DNA from: Paenarthrobacter nicotinovorans
Lineage (GTDB): Bacteria > Actinomycetota > Actinomycetes > Actinomycetales > Micrococcaceae
Direction of reading: 5' to 3'
Assembly (NCBI RefSeq): GCF_007670255.1
Contig: NZ_SZVS01000003.1
Coordinates: forward strand, 310,001 to 374,000
DNA: 64,000 nt
Below the pieces are notes generated by a model that saw only the letters and a program-made list of their open reading frames with translations, did not search any database and was not told where the DNA came from. Shown here piece by piece: positions 26,848-36,096 of the stretch (positions are counted from its first letter, which is position 1; each line of letters starts with the position of its first letter). The position numbers were made by a program, and so were the translations under genes.

Positions 26848-28299
26848 GTGGGAAAGACACTGGCCGAGAAAGTCTGGGACGCGCACGTTGTGCGCAAGGG
26901 TGAAGGCGAAGGAGCCAACGCCCAGCCCGATCTTCTCTTCATCGACCTGCACCTGGTCCACGAAGTGACGTCCCCGCAGGCCTTCGAAGGGTTGCGCCTG
27001 GCCGGCCGAAAGCTGCGCCGCGTGGACCTGACAATCGCCACGGAAGACCACAACACTCCGACGCTGGATATCGACAAGCCGATTGCGGACCTCACCAGCC
27101 GCACGCAGATTGAAACGCTGCGCGCCAACTGCAAGGAGTTCGGTGTACGCCTGCACTCGTTGGGTGACAAGGAACAGGGCATCGTGCACGTCGTGGGCCC
27201 GCAGCTGGGCCTGACCCAGCCCGGCATGACGGTGGTTTGCGGCGACTCGCACACTTCCACGCACGGCGCCTTCGGAGCGCTGGCCATGGGCATCGGAACT
27301 TCCGAAGTCGAGCACGTCATGGCTACCCAGACGTTGTCCCTGAAGCCGTTCAAGACCATGGCAATCAACGTCGAGGGCACGCTGCGCCCGGGTGTTACTG
27401 CCAAGGACATCATCCTGGCCGTCATTGCGAAGATTGGTACCGGAGGTGGCCAGGGCTATGTCCTGGAATACCGCGGTTCAGCCATCCGTGCGTTGTCCAT
27501 GGATGCCCGCATGACCATCTGCAACATGTCCATCGAGGCCGGAGCCCGTGCCGGCATGGTCGCTCCGGACCAGACGACGTACGAATACATGAAGGGCCGT
27601 CCGCACGCGCCGCAGGGCGCTGACTGGGACGCCGCCGTCGAGTACTGGAACACGCTTCACACCGACGAGGACGCGACGTTCGACGTCGAAGTGGACCTGG
27701 ATGCCGACACATTGGAACCGTTCGTAACTTGGGGAACCAACCCGGGCCAGGGTGTTTCCCTCTCCGCGAAGGTTCCCTCCCCGGAGGACTTCGGCGACGA
27801 GAACGCCAAGCTGGCCGCTGAGCGCGCACTGACCTACATGGGTCTGGAAGCTGGAACGCCCATGAAGGACATCCGGGTGGACACCGTGTTCCTGGGTTCC
27901 TGCACGAACTCCCGCATCGAGGACCTGAGCGCAGCCGCGGACATTATCCGCGGCCGCGAAAAGGACCCCAACGTGCGCATGCTGGTGGTGCCGGGTTCGG
28001 CCCGTGTCCGTTTGGAAGCCGAAGCAATGGGCCTGGACAAGGTGTTCAAAGACTTCGGTGCCGAATGGCGTTTCGCTGGTTGCTCCATGTGCTTGGGCAT
28101 GAACCCTGACCAGTTGGCGCCGGGGGAGCGTTGCGCCTCGACGTCGAACCGCAACTTCGAGGGCCGGCAGGGCAAGGGCGGACGCACGCACCTGGTCTCG
28201 CCCGTCGTCGCTGCAGCCACCGCGATCCGCGGAACGTTGAGCTCGCCGTCGGACCTTGAGCCGGCCTCGGCCGGAACGCTGACCGGAACCGCAGTCTAG
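26848..28299 (+). CDS. leuC: 3-isopropylmalate dehydratase large subunit
   Basis: 483 residues. With LeuD it isomerises 2- to 3-isopropylmalate using a [4Fe-4S] cluster. Cluster ligands are visible in [13 protein letters not shown] and [11 protein letters not shown]; other family blocks are [13 protein letters not shown] and [16 protein letters not shown]. The GTG start has GAAGGGAG about 10 bp upstream. leuD follows after 9 bp. Confidence 0.96.
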   Translation: MGKTLAEKVWDAHVVRKGEGEGANAQPDLLFIDLHLVHEVTSPQAFEGLRLAGRKLRRVDLTIATEDHNTPTLDIDKPIADLTSRTQIETLRANCKEFGVRLHSLGDKEQGIVHVVGPQLGLTQPGMTVVCGDSHTSTHGAFGALAMGIGTSEVEHVMATQTLSLKPFKTMAINVEGTLRPGVTAKDIILAVIAKIGTGGGQGYVLEYRGSAIRALSMDARMTICNMSIEAGARAGMVAPDQTTYEYMKGRPHAPQGADWDAAVEYWNTLHTDEDATFDVEVDLDADTLEPFVTWGTNPGQGVSLSAKVPSPEDFGDENAKLAAERALTYMGLEAGTPMKDIRVDTVFLGSCTNSRIEDLSAAADIIRGREKDPNVRMLVVPGSARVRLEAEAMGLDKVFKDFGAEWRFAGCSMCLGMNPDQLAPGERCASTSNRNFEGRQGKGGRTHLVSPVVAAATAIRGTLSSPSDLEPASAGTLTGTAV

Positions 28300-28308
28300 G
28301 AGGACCCC

Positions 28309-28917
28309 ATGGAAAAATTCACCACCCACACCGGCATCGGGGTCCCGCTGCGGCAGAGCAACGTCGACACCGACCAGATCATCCCCGCTGTCTACCTCAA
28401 GCGCATCACCCGCACCGGCTTCGAGGATGCCCTCTTCGCCGGATGGCGCAAGGACGAATCCTTCATCCTTAACCAGGCTCCGTTCAACGCCGGCTCCGTG
28501 CTGGTGGCCGGTCCGGACTTCGGCACGGGATCTTCCAGGGAACACGCTGTGTGGGCACTGAAGGATTATGGGTTCAAGGCCGTCCTGTCCTCGCGGTTCG
28601 CCGACATCTTCCGCGGCAACTCAGGCAAGCAAGGCCTGCTGGCCGCCCAGGTTGCCCAGGACGACATAGAACTCATCTGGAAGGTGCTGGAAAACAACCC
28701 CGGCACGGAGGTCAAGGTGGACCTGGTGTCCAAGACTGTTGAATGCGGCAATGTCGTGGCACCCTTCGAGATCGACGACTACACCCGCTGGCGCCTCCTG
28801 GAGGGACTGGACGACATCGGCCTGACGCTCCAGCACGAAGAAGACATCACCGCCTACGAAGCCACCCGGCCATCTTTCAAGCCCCGGACGCTTCCGGCGA
28901 AAGCGGACGCCGTCTAA
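28309..28917 (+). CDS. leuD: 3-isopropylmalate dehydratase small subunit
   Basis: 202 residues, full length. It supplies the swivel domain of the LeuCD enzyme. Characteristic segments are [16 protein letters not shown] and [23 protein letters not shown] precedes the ATG, within the 9-bp gap to leuC, so translation is coupled. A terminator-like hairpin follows at 28952. Confidence 0.96.
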   Translation: MEKFTTHTGIGVPLRQSNVDTDQIIPAVYLKRITRTGFEDALFAGWRKDESFILNQAPFNAGSVLVAGPDFGTGSSREHAVWALKDYGFKAVLSSRFADIFRGNSGKQGLLAAQVAQDDIELIWKVLENNPGTEVKVDLVSKTVECGNVVAPFEIDDYTRWRLLEGLDDIGLTLQHEEDITAYEATRPSFKPRTLPAKADAV

Positions 28918-28951
28918 CCGTTGACGGATCAGTGGAAATTACGCTGGCAGA

Positions 28952-28993
28952 GGACCGTCGGACCCCGAGGAAAGGGGCCGGCGGTCCTTTTTT
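28952..28993 (+). terminator. intrinsic terminator after leuCD
   Basis: GGACCG...CCCC pairs imperfectly with GGGG...CGGTCC around GAGGAAA, followed directly by TTTTTT (ending 28993). It lies 35 bp after the leuD stop. Confidence 0.82.
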
Positions 28994-29125
28994 GCGCTGG
29001 ATCTGCGGACATCGGATCCGTGTGGCGCGGGGCGGGTCCATTTCGGTTCGGTAACGTGAGCTTCTATGCTTAGCTGGAGCCTTTGTCAGTTTGGGGGGCG
29101 AGTAGTCGTGAGGAAACCGGTATAG

Positions 29126-30451
29126 ATGAGTAGTGTTCTGACAATCCGCGGTGGCGTCCCGTTAACCGGACGAGTGACCGTTCGCGGTGCCAAGAACCTT
29201 GTGCCCAAGGCCATGGTGGCCGCGTTGCTGGGCAGTGAACCATCGGTGCTGAGGAACGTGCCGGAAATCAAGGATGTAGAGGTGGTCACCAGCCTCCTGC
29301 AGCTGCACGGAGTGACTGTCGTCAAGGATCCGGTGACGGGTGACCTCACCCTGGATCCCACGGAAGCCAAGACAGCGTCCAGCACGGCCATTGACGCGCA
29401 TGCAGGGGACTCCCGCATTCCCATCCTGCTCTGCGGGCCGCTGATCCACGCGATCGGCGAAGCCTTCATCCCGGACCTTGGCGGTTGCAAGATCGGTGAC
29501 CGGCCCATCGACTACCACCTGAATGTGCTTCGGCAGTTCGGTGCCGTCGTGGAAAAGCGTCCGGGCGGCATCCACATTTCAGCCCCGCACGGCCTTCATG
29601 GTGCCAAGATTTCGCTGCCTTATCCGTCGGTGGGAGCTACCGAGCAGGTTTTGCTCAGCGCAACCCGCGCCGAAGGCATCACCGAGCTCATCGGTGCGGC
29701 AACTGAACCGGAGATCATTGATCTGATCGCCGTCCTGCAGAAAATGGGCGCCATCATCAGCGTCCAAACGGACCGCACCATCCGCATCGAGGGCGTCAAG
29801 GACCTGCGCGGCTACAACCATCGTGCGCTTCCGGACAGGAACGAGTCCGCTTCCTGGGCCTCTGCTGCCTTGGTGACCCGGGGCGACATCTTCGTTGAAG
29901 GCGCCTCCCAGCGCGACATGATGACGTTCCTGAACACCTACCGCAAAGTCGGCGGCGGGATGGACATCGGCGATGACGGAATCCGTTTTTACCACCCGGG
30001 CGGAAAACTCACTCCGCTGGTCCTCGAAACTGACGTGCACCCTGGCTTCATGACCGACTGGCAGCAGCCACTGGTGGTCGCGTTGACCCAGGCCGAGGGC
30101 GTGTCGATTGTCCATGAGACGGTCTACGAGAACCGCTTTGGCTTCACCGAGGCCCTCGCCCGCATGGGAGCGAACATCCAGGTGCACCGCGAGTGCCTTG
30201 GCAGCGTGCCGTGCCGCTTCGGCCAGCGCAACTTCCTGCACTCGGCCGTGATCTCCGGCCCCACCCCACTCCGGGGCACGGACATCGACATTCCGGACCT
30301 TCGTGGCGGCTTCAGCCACCTCATTGCAGCCTTGGCCGCAACGGGAACATCCAAGGTCACCGGGATCGATATCATCAACCGCGGTTACGAGCGCTTCACC
30401 GAGAAGCTGGCTGCCTTGGGCGCCGATTTCGACATCACCACCATCAAGTAG
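29126..30451 (+). CDS. murA: UDP-N-acetylglucosamine 1-carboxyvinyltransferase
   Basis: 441 residues. It transfers enolpyruvate from PEP to UDP-GlcNAc, the first committed step of peptidoglycan synthesis in the cytoplasm. The active-site loop is LGGCKIGDRPID with Cys121, the fosfomycin-reactive residue in most bacteria (mycobacteria have Asp there). GAKNLVPKAM near the N-terminus, HPGFMTDWQQP and DLRGGFSHLIAAL near the C-terminus are further MurA landmarks. GAGGA lies about 12 bp before the ATG. It is followed within 11 bp by an acyltransferase gene and then gpsA and ddl, an envelope-precursor group. A second MurA elsewhere in the genome cannot be excluded. Confidence 0.93.
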   Translation: MSSVLTIRGGVPLTGRVTVRGAKNLVPKAMVAALLGSEPSVLRNVPEIKDVEVVTSLLQLHGVTVVKDPVTGDLTLDPTEAKTASSTAIDAHAGDSRIPILLCGPLIHAIGEAFIPDLGGCKIGDRPIDYHLNVLRQFGAVVEKRPGGIHISAPHGLHGAKISLPYPSVGATEQVLLSATRAEGITELIGAATEPEIIDLIAVLQKMGAIISVQTDRTIRIEGVKDLRGYNHRALPDRNESASWASAALVTRGDIFVEGASQRDMMTFLNTYRKVGGGMDIGDDGIRFYHPGGKLTPLVLETDVHPGFMTDWQQPLVVALTQAEGVSIVHETVYENRFGFTEALARMGANIQVHRECLGSVPCRFGQRNFLHSAVISGPTPLRGTDIDIPDLRGGFSHLIAALAATGTSKVTGIDIINRGYERFTEKLAALGADFDITTIK

Positions 30452-30462
30452 CGGGGGATCCT

Positions 30463-31236
30463 TTGAAGGAATCGGCCACGAGCCGTGCCGTGTTCACGTT
30501 GCTGGCGGGGATTGCACGCCCGGCAATGAACCTGTTGATGGCCAGGAAGTGGGAAGGCCTGGAAAATCTTCCTGCCGGTGGTTTCATCGCGGTGCCCAAT
30601 CACTGCACCGAGATCGACCCCATCGTTGTGGGGCATATGGTGTACAACCAGAAGCGCCCGCCGCACTTCCTGGCCAAATCGGGACTCTTCAAGGTGCCCG
30701 TGCTGGGTAGCCTGTTGCGCGCCACAAACCAGATTCCGGTTGAACGCTCGACGGCGGGGGCGAACCGCTCGCTGCAGCTCGCCAAGGAGGTGGTGGACGC
30801 CGGCGGCGCCATCATCATCTATCCGGAGGGTACGCTGACCCGCGATCCCGGTCTCTGGCCCATGAAGGGCCACACCGGGGCTGCCCGCCTGGCACTGCAA
30901 ACGGGAGCGCCTGTGGTGCCCGTAGCGCACTGGGGTGCGCAGGAGGTGTTCCCCAGGTACGCCAAGCGTTTCCACGTCTTTCCGCGAAAGACTGTCCGGG
31001 TGCTGGTCGGAGAACCGGTGGATTTGAGCTCCTTTACTGACCGCCCCCTTGACCGCGGTACCCTCACGGAAGCCACCGAGGTGATCATGGACGCCATCAC
31101 GGCTCTCCTGGAGACGCTTCGCGGCGAAGAGGCGCCGGCTGAGCGATGGGACCCCGCGCTCCACAAGCAGAGCAAGCATGGCCGTCTCGTTGAAGGTGCA
31201 CCTGCAGAGGATGAGGACCCGGAGGCTGGAAAGTGA
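30463..31236 (+). CDS. 1-acyl-glycerol-3-phosphate acyltransferase (PlsC-like)
   Basis: 257 residues. The LPLAT motif I is NHCTEID (HX4D), motif III is IIYPEGTLTRDPGLWPMKG and motif IV-like sequence is GAPVVPVAHWGAQE. It would acylate a lysophospholipid or glycerophosphate for membrane lipids at the inner face. TTG 30463 (MKESATSRAVF) follows GGGGGA by about 5 bp; the frame extends upstream only inside murA. It overlaps gpsA by 4 bp (GTGA), linking acyl transfer with glycerol-3-phosphate supply. Confidence 0.87.
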   Translation: MKESATSRAVFTLLAGIARPAMNLLMARKWEGLENLPAGGFIAVPNHCTEIDPIVVGHMVYNQKRPPHFLAKSGLFKVPVLGSLLRATNQIPVERSTAGANRSLQLAKEVVDAGGAIIIYPEGTLTRDPGLWPMKGHTGAARLALQTGAPVVPVAHWGAQEVFPRYAKRFHVFPRKTVRVLVGEPVDLSSFTDRPLDRGTLTEATEVIMDAITALLETLRGEEAPAERWDPALHKQSKHGRLVEGAPAEDEDPEAGK

Positions 31237-32285
31237 CGCTGATCGAAAGCCCGGCGTTTGTGCCCACCACAGTGGCCGTGCTGGGCGCAGGGTCCTGGGG
31301 CACCACGTTTGCGAAAATCCTCGCTGACGCTGCAACAGCTGCCGGAGTCGAGCGCACGATCCGTATCTGGGGACGCCGCGCCGAAGTAGTGGAGCAGATC
31401 AACTCGGCCCACCTCAATGAGCAGTACTTGAGGGACATTGAGTTGCCGGCGGCCATCACCGCATCCACGGACGTGGAAGAAGTACTGAAGGACGCCTCTT
31501 TGGTGGTCCTCGCGGTACCCGCGCAGTCGCTGAGGCCCCAGCTGGGTGACTGGAAAGCGCTGTTGGCCCCCGACGCCGTGGTGGTGTCCCTCATGAAGGG
31601 CCTGGAACTGGGTACGGATGCCCGCATGAGCGAAGTGATAGCCCAGGAGCTTGGCCTTCCGGAATCGCGGGTTGCGGTGGTTTCCGGACCCAACCTGGCC
31701 ATGGAGATTGCCCGCGAGCAGCCAACCGCCTCCGTTGTTGCTTGCAGCGACGCCGACACAGCCGCTGCCATCGCCCTGTGCTGCACGGCGCCCTACTTCC
31801 GTCCCTACACCAGTACTGACGTTGTCGGCGTGGAAATCGGCGGCATTGTCAAGAACGTCATCGCCTTGGCTGTGGGGATCTGTGAAGGCCGCCAGATGGG
31901 CGACAACACCAAGGCTTCCGTCATCACCCGTGGACTAGCCGAAACGTCAAGGCTCGCTCTGGCGCTGGGCGGGGAAGCCCACACGATGGCCGGACTTGCC
32001 GGGCTCGGTGACCTCGTAGCCACCTGCTCGTCCGCACTCTCAAGGAATCACACTGCCGGGCGGCTGCTCGGTGAAGGGCTCAGCTTGGAGCAGGTGGCGG
32101 AAGAAATGACGCAGACCGCCGAAGGCATCAAGTCCGGCGCTGCCGTGCATGAACTGGCGGGGAAACTGAACGTTGAAATGCCCATCACCGCGGCGGTAGT
32201 GGCCGTGCTGGAAGGCAGAATGTCCGTTGATGACCTGGGGCCGCGATTGCTGGCCCGGGCACTGAAGTCCGAAGGCGACTACTGA
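31233..32285 (+). CDS. gpsA: glycerol-3-phosphate dehydrogenase (NAD(P)+)
   Basis: 350 residues. It reduces dihydroxyacetone phosphate to sn-glycerol-3-phosphate for phospholipid synthesis. The dinucleotide motif VLGAGSWGTTFAKI is near the N-terminus, and the catalytic lysine region is EIGGIVKNVIALAVGICEG. GTG 31233 overlaps the upstream stop and the stop overlaps the ddl ATG, so three genes are translationally coupled. Confidence 0.95.
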   Translation: MTLIESPAFVPTTVAVLGAGSWGTTFAKILADAATAAGVERTIRIWGRRAEVVEQINSAHLNEQYLRDIELPAAITASTDVEEVLKDASLVVLAVPAQSLRPQLGDWKALLAPDAVVVSLMKGLELGTDARMSEVIAQELGLPESRVAVVSGPNLAMEIAREQPTASVVACSDADTAAAIALCCTAPYFRPYTSTDVVGVEIGGIVKNVIALAVGICEGRQMGDNTKASVITRGLAETSRLALALGGEAHTMAGLAGLGDLVATCSSALSRNHTAGRLLGEGLSLEQVAEEMTQTAEGIKSGAAVHELAGKLNVEMPITAAVVAVLEGRMSVDDLGPRLLARALKSEGDY

Positions 32286-33421
32286 TGGTGATTGAAGAAC
32301 CCGCGGCCGTGAAGGCCAAACCCCGCGTAGCGATCCTTTTCGGGGGCCGCTCAAGCGAGCACGCCGTCAGTTGCGTTACAGCCGCTGGTGTCATGGGCGC
32401 CATCGATACGAACAAGTACGAGGTCATCCCGATCGGCATCGCCAAGTCCGGTCAATGGGTTTTGGCATCGGGCGACACCAGCCAGTGGTCCTTGAGCTCG
32501 ACGTCCCTTCCCGAGGTTGCGGCGTCGGGCAAAACCGTCACCCTGGCCGAAGTCGGCGGCGAACACCAGTTGATCGTCACAGCGCCCAATGCCGTTCCGG
32601 AGGAATTAGGGAGCGTGGACGTGGTGTTTCCGCTGCTGCACGGTCCATGGGGGGAGGACGGAACCATCCAAGGCCTGCTGGAATTGTCCGACACCCGTTA
32701 TGTAGGCGCCGGCGTGCTGGCCTCTGCAGTGGGAATGGACAAGCACTTCATGAAGGTGGTCTTCGAGTCCGCCGGACTGAAGGTGGGCCCCTACATAGCC
32801 GTGACGGACCGCGATTGGGTGACCGACCCCGAGGCTGTCCGCAAACGCGTGGACAAGCTCGGTTTCCCGGTGTTCGTCAAGCCGGCACGTGCGGGCTCTT
32901 CCATGGGAATTTCCAAGGTTGATTCGCTGGAAGGCCTCGATGCCGCCGTCGAAGAGGCCCGCCGCCACGACCTGAAGCTGGTTATCGAGGCCGGGATCGT
33001 TGGACGTGAGATCGAATGTGCAGTCCTGCAGGGACGCGGGACCGATGCACCACGCACCTCCATGCCGGGGGAGATCGCGGTCGCTGCCGGGGAACACCAG
33101 TTCTACGACTTCGCTGCCAAGTACGTGGAGGATGGGGCGGCTGCCCTCAGCTGCCCGGCCGACATGCCGGACGAAGCAATCGCACGAGTCAGGGAATTGG
33201 CCGCAGTGGCTTTCGACGCCGTGGGCGCCGAAGGCCTGAGCCGCGTGGACTTCTTCTACACTCCTGCGGGAGAGCTGATCATCAATGAGATCAACACCAT
33301 GCCCGGCTTTACTCCCAAGAGCATGTACCCGCAGATGTGGGCTGCCTCAGGACTGGGTTACGCAGAGCTCATTGACGAACTCATCCACTTGGCATTGACG
33401 CGGAAGACGGGCCTGCGCTAG
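32285..33421 (+). CDS. ddl: D-alanine--D-alanine ligase
   Basis: 378 residues, an ATP-grasp enzyme. It makes the D-Ala-D-Ala dipeptide of peptidoglycan precursors. It has ILFGGRSSEHAVSC at the N-terminus, LHGPWGEDGTIQGLLEL, FVKPARAGSSMGISKV and the C-terminal metal/ATP site INEINTMPGFTPKSMYP. TGATG joins it to gpsA. A convergent lipoprotein gene begins 7 bp after its stop. Confidence 0.96.
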   Translation: MVIEEPAAVKAKPRVAILFGGRSSEHAVSCVTAAGVMGAIDTNKYEVIPIGIAKSGQWVLASGDTSQWSLSSTSLPEVAASGKTVTLAEVGGEHQLIVTAPNAVPEELGSVDVVFPLLHGPWGEDGTIQGLLELSDTRYVGAGVLASAVGMDKHFMKVVFESAGLKVGPYIAVTDRDWVTDPEAVRKRVDKLGFPVFVKPARAGSSMGISKVDSLEGLDAAVEEARRHDLKLVIEAGIVGREIECAVLQGRGTDAPRTSMPGEIAVAAGEHQFYDFAAKYVEDGAAALSCPADMPDEAIARVRELAAVAFDAVGAEGLSRVDFFYTPAGELIINEINTMPGFTPKSMYPQMWAASGLGYAELIDELIHLALTRKTGLR

Positions 33422-33428
33422 ATCGCGC

Positions 33429-33938
33429 CTACTTGCTCGAAGGCAGGTTCTGCAGGTCCTCCTGGCCGACGCACTTGCCGGTGGGCTTGATTTTTCCAAC
33501 GGCGGCCGCGAGCTCGGTCAGGACTGTCGCGGAACTGATGTTTGCCGCTTCCAACTTGACCGGATCGATCAGTATCTCCGTGGCGGGTACACGGCCAAAA
33601 GTAGTCAGCGTGTACACGGGATCGCCTTCCTTGATGACCCAGTCGACGTCGTTGACGCTGACACAGCGGTCTGTGGTGGGTCCGGGCACGTTCACACCGC
33701 AGCGGAGAATGACCTGCGAGGGATCTCCCCAGGCAGCCGTAGCCTGGCTGTTCGTCTTGCGGAGCGCAGCATCGCCGATCTTGTCGGGCAGGGCCACCAT
33801 CATGGGGGCACAGGCAGGGTTGGCTGCGTCGGCGGCTGCGGTAACGTCAACGGCAGGTGAACAGGCCGACAAAGCCAGGACGGATGCAGAGGCCAGGGAA
33901 ACGGCCAGCGCAGTGCGGCGGAGGGTCTTTCGATGCAT
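33429..33938 (-). CDS. DUF3515 family lipoprotein
   Basis: 169 residues. Positively charged start, hydrophobic core and lipobox LSAC with Cys26 indicate a lipoprotein signal peptide, so the mature protein should be anchored on the outer face of the membrane. The rest (CAPMMVALPDKI, then WVIKEGDPVYTLTTFGR) matches actinobacterial DUF3515. Function unknown. It usually sits between ddl and thiL in this phylum, as here. TAGGCT lies six bases before the ATG. Confidence 0.85.
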   Translation of the reverse strand: MHRKTLRRTALAVSLASASVLALSACSPAVDVTAAADAANPACAPMMVALPDKIGDAALRKTNSQATAAWGDPSQVILRCGVNVPGPTTDRCVSVNDVDWVIKEGDPVYTLTTFGRVPATEILIDPVKLEAANISSATVLTELAAAVGKIKPTGKCVGQEDLQNLPSSK

Positions 33939-33944
33939 CTCTCC

Positions 33945-33950
33945 AGCCTA
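33945..33950 (-). promoter_or_regulatory. putative -10 of the DUF3515 gene
   Basis: On the minus strand TAGGCT is followed by GGAGAG and ATG 33938, so either leaderless or a very short leader; GGAGAG could also serve as a ribosome-binding site for a longer message. Confidence 0.45.
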
Positions 33951-34049
33951 TCCCGCACGCACGGGCCTAACGGGCGTGGGTAGCCCCGGTCACATTGCTG
34001 CGAAGCCGGCGGTGCATCGCTGCGTCGTTATCCTGTCAGGGGATCGCGG

Positions 34050-34055
34050 TAGCGT
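34050..34055 (+). promoter_or_regulatory. putative leaderless -10 of thiL
   Basis: TAGCGT is followed by six bases and GTG 34062; the hexamer and spacing are identical to those before the ABC ATPase gene on the minus strand at 12754. Confidence 0.5.
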
Positions 34056-34061
34056 AGAGCC

Positions 34062-35075
34062 GTGCCAGCAGAACAAGTGACCGTCCAAGACCTTTCCGAG
34101 TCCGAGCTCCTTGCCCGGATCTTTCCCCGGCTGAACAGCAGTGCCGGCGTTCTGCTGGGTCCCGGTGATGATGCTGCCCTGGTAGCCGTTCCGGATGGCC
34201 GCACCCTGATTTCCATCGACACGCAAACCCAGGACCAGGACTTCAGGCTCCAGTGGAAGAACGGCTACGGGACCACCGGGTACGACGTCGGGTGGAAGGC
34301 CGCCGCACAGAACCTCAGTGACATCAACGCCATGGGCGGCAGTGCTTCTTCCCTCGTCGTCAGCCTGACCATGCCGCCGTCCACACCCGTTGACTGGGTG
34401 GAAGCCTTTGCGGATGGACTGACCGCCGCCATCGTTGAGTTGGGTGCCCCGGATTGCTCTGTTGCCGGAGGTGACCTTGGACGCGGCCGCGAAATCGCGG
34501 TGACGGTCGCCGTCGTCGGGACCCTTGCCGGAGTCGCGCCCGTGCTGCGCTCCGGCGCGATGGCGGGCGACGTCGTAGCGGTGGCCGGCACCTTGGGGCG
34601 GGCGGCCGCGGGCTGGGCGTTGCTTGAAAGCGATGTTCCCTATGAGAGCCTCAGCGAAGAGCTCAAGGGCCTTGTGGAGCGCCAATGCAGGCCTCTGCCG
34701 CCTTTGGCGGCGGGACCGGAGGCTGCCAGGGCCGGCGCAACCGCCATGTTGGACATCTCCGACGGTTTACTGCGCGACGGCGGACGGCTCGCCGCTGCCA
34801 GTAATGCCGTGCTCGATTTCGACCCCCTGGCACTGAAAAAGTATGCCGCCGTGCTCGAACCAGCGGCTGCGCTGCTGGATCTTGACGCTATGCCCTGGGT
34901 ACTGGGCGGGGGAGAGGACCATGGGTTGCTGGCCACGTTCCCAGCAGGAATTCAGCTGCCGCAGGGCTACACTGCGATAGGCTCAGTTCAAGCCGTTGTC
35001 GAGCCGACAGGCAGCGGCGTCCGGATCGCCGGGCATGCTGCTGACACCGTTGGATGGGATCACTTTGCAGACTAA
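34062..35075 (+). CDS. thiL: thiamine-monophosphate kinase
   Basis: 337 residues. It phosphorylates thiamine monophosphate to the diphosphate cofactor. It shows VLLGPGDDAALVAV, the Mg/ATP-site DINAMGGSASS, SVAGGDLGRGREIAV and MLDISDGLLRDGGRLA, in the order expected for the AIR synthase-like ThiL fold. The GTG start is preceded by a TAGCGT box. It overlaps the following DAK2 gene. Confidence 0.94.
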   Translation: MPAEQVTVQDLSESELLARIFPRLNSSAGVLLGPGDDAALVAVPDGRTLISIDTQTQDQDFRLQWKNGYGTTGYDVGWKAAAQNLSDINAMGGSASSLVVSLTMPPSTPVDWVEAFADGLTAAIVELGAPDCSVAGGDLGRGREIAVTVAVVGTLAGVAPVLRSGAMAGDVVAVAGTLGRAAAGWALLESDVPYESLSEELKGLVERQCRPLPPLAAGPEAARAGATAMLDISDGLLRDGGRLAAASNAVLDFDPLALKKYAAVLEPAAALLDLDAMPWVLGGGEDHGLLATFPAGIQLPQGYTAIGSVQAVVEPTGSGVRIAGHAADTVGWDHFAD

Positions 35076-36096
35076 GATCGCCGCGAACGCGCACGCCATG
35101 AAACGTTGGCTCGGCAAGGCGGAAGTGGTCCTCGGAAACCACAGTGACCGCCTCAACGCGATCAACATCTTTCCCGTCGCCGACGGAGACACGGGAACCA
35201 ACCTCTACCTCACAGTACGTGCTGCTGCTTCGGCTTTTGATGAATCGGAAGCTCCCGACGCCGCCCATGATGTCGGCGCTGTGCTCTCGAAAGCCGGCCA
35301 AGCAGCCATGGAGCAGGCGAGGGGCAACTCGGGAACTCTGTTCGCAGTATTCCTGTGCGCCGCAGCCGAGCCGTTGGCCGGCAAGAGCAGGCTCAGTGCA
35401 CCGCTTCTGGCCACAGCGCTGAACCGGGCCCAAATCCGTGCCTGGTCAGCACTCAGCGAACCGGTGGCGGGAACCATGCTCTCTGTCCTGGAGGCCGCCG
35501 CGCATGCCGCGCAGCGGGTCGACGCTGAACAAGACGGCGACGACAGCAACCATGCGCTGGGTCTGTCGCTGGACGCCGTGGTGGATGCCGCCTATCAGGC
35601 AGTGCTGCGCACCGAGGACGAGCTGGTCCAGTTGCAGGAGGCGCACGTGGTCGACGCCGGCGGGGTGGGCATGCTGCTGGTGCTGGACTGCCTCCGATCC
35701 GCCGTACTGGGCGAGGAACTGCAGGACGAGCTCCTGGACGACTTGCACGGCTACAAACTGCAGGATCCGCACATCCATGAGCACATGCCTGCCGACGACG
35801 GGGTGGAGGTCATGTGCACCATCAGCCTTTCCCCGCTCAATGCCGCTATCCTGCGTCAACGCCTGGATGAAATGGGCGATTCTGTCATCATGAGCCAGGT
35901 TGGCGGCGCGCAGGCCCACGCTGATGACGAGGAATCCACGATGGAGGCCAGCTACCGGTGGCGCGTCCACGTCCACGTCCCCGACCCGGCTCCCGCCGTC
36001 GAGTTGATTCGTTCCCTGGGTGATCCCACCGACATCGCCGTCAGCCAGCTGGCCCTGCCGCGACACGATACCGACCAGCCACGGCATGACTACTGA
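35038..36096 (+). CDS. DAK2/DegV-linked (YloV/FakA-like) domain protein
   Basis: 352 residues from ATG 35038. The DhaL/DAK2 domain is clear: NIFPVADGDTGTNLYLTV binds Mg-ATP, followed by QARGNSGTLFAVFL and VVDAGGVGMLLVLD. The family includes the fatty-acid kinase FakA and YloV; no DegV partner is seen nearby, and this protein is shorter than typical FakA. The start is uncertain: ATG 35038, TTG 35065 and ATG 35098 are in frame, and the first two overlap thiL. It overlaps recG by 11 bp; a DAK2 gene upstream of recG is a widespread arrangement. Confidence 0.8.
   Translation: MLTPLDGITLQTKIAANAHAMKRWLGKAEVVLGNHSDRLNAINIFPVADGDTGTNLYLTVRAAASAFDESEAPDAAHDVGAVLSKAGQAAMEQARGNSGTLFAVFLCAAAEPLAGKSRLSAPLLATALNRAQIRAWSALSEPVAGTMLSVLEAAAHAAQRVDAEQDGDDSNHALGLSLDAVVDAAYQAVLRTEDELVQLQEAHVVDAGGVGMLLVLDCLRSAVLGEELQDELLDDLHGYKLQDPHIHEHMPADDGVEVMCTISLSPLNAAILRQRLDEMGDSVIMSQVGGAQAHADDEESTMEASYRWRVHVHVPDPAPAVELIRSLGDPTDIAVSQLALPRHDTDQPRHDY

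Noticed and set aside
26738..26860. Extended N-terminus of the IclR regulator
   Set aside because: It would cover the palindromic operator and the leuC start region, and it has no family similarity.
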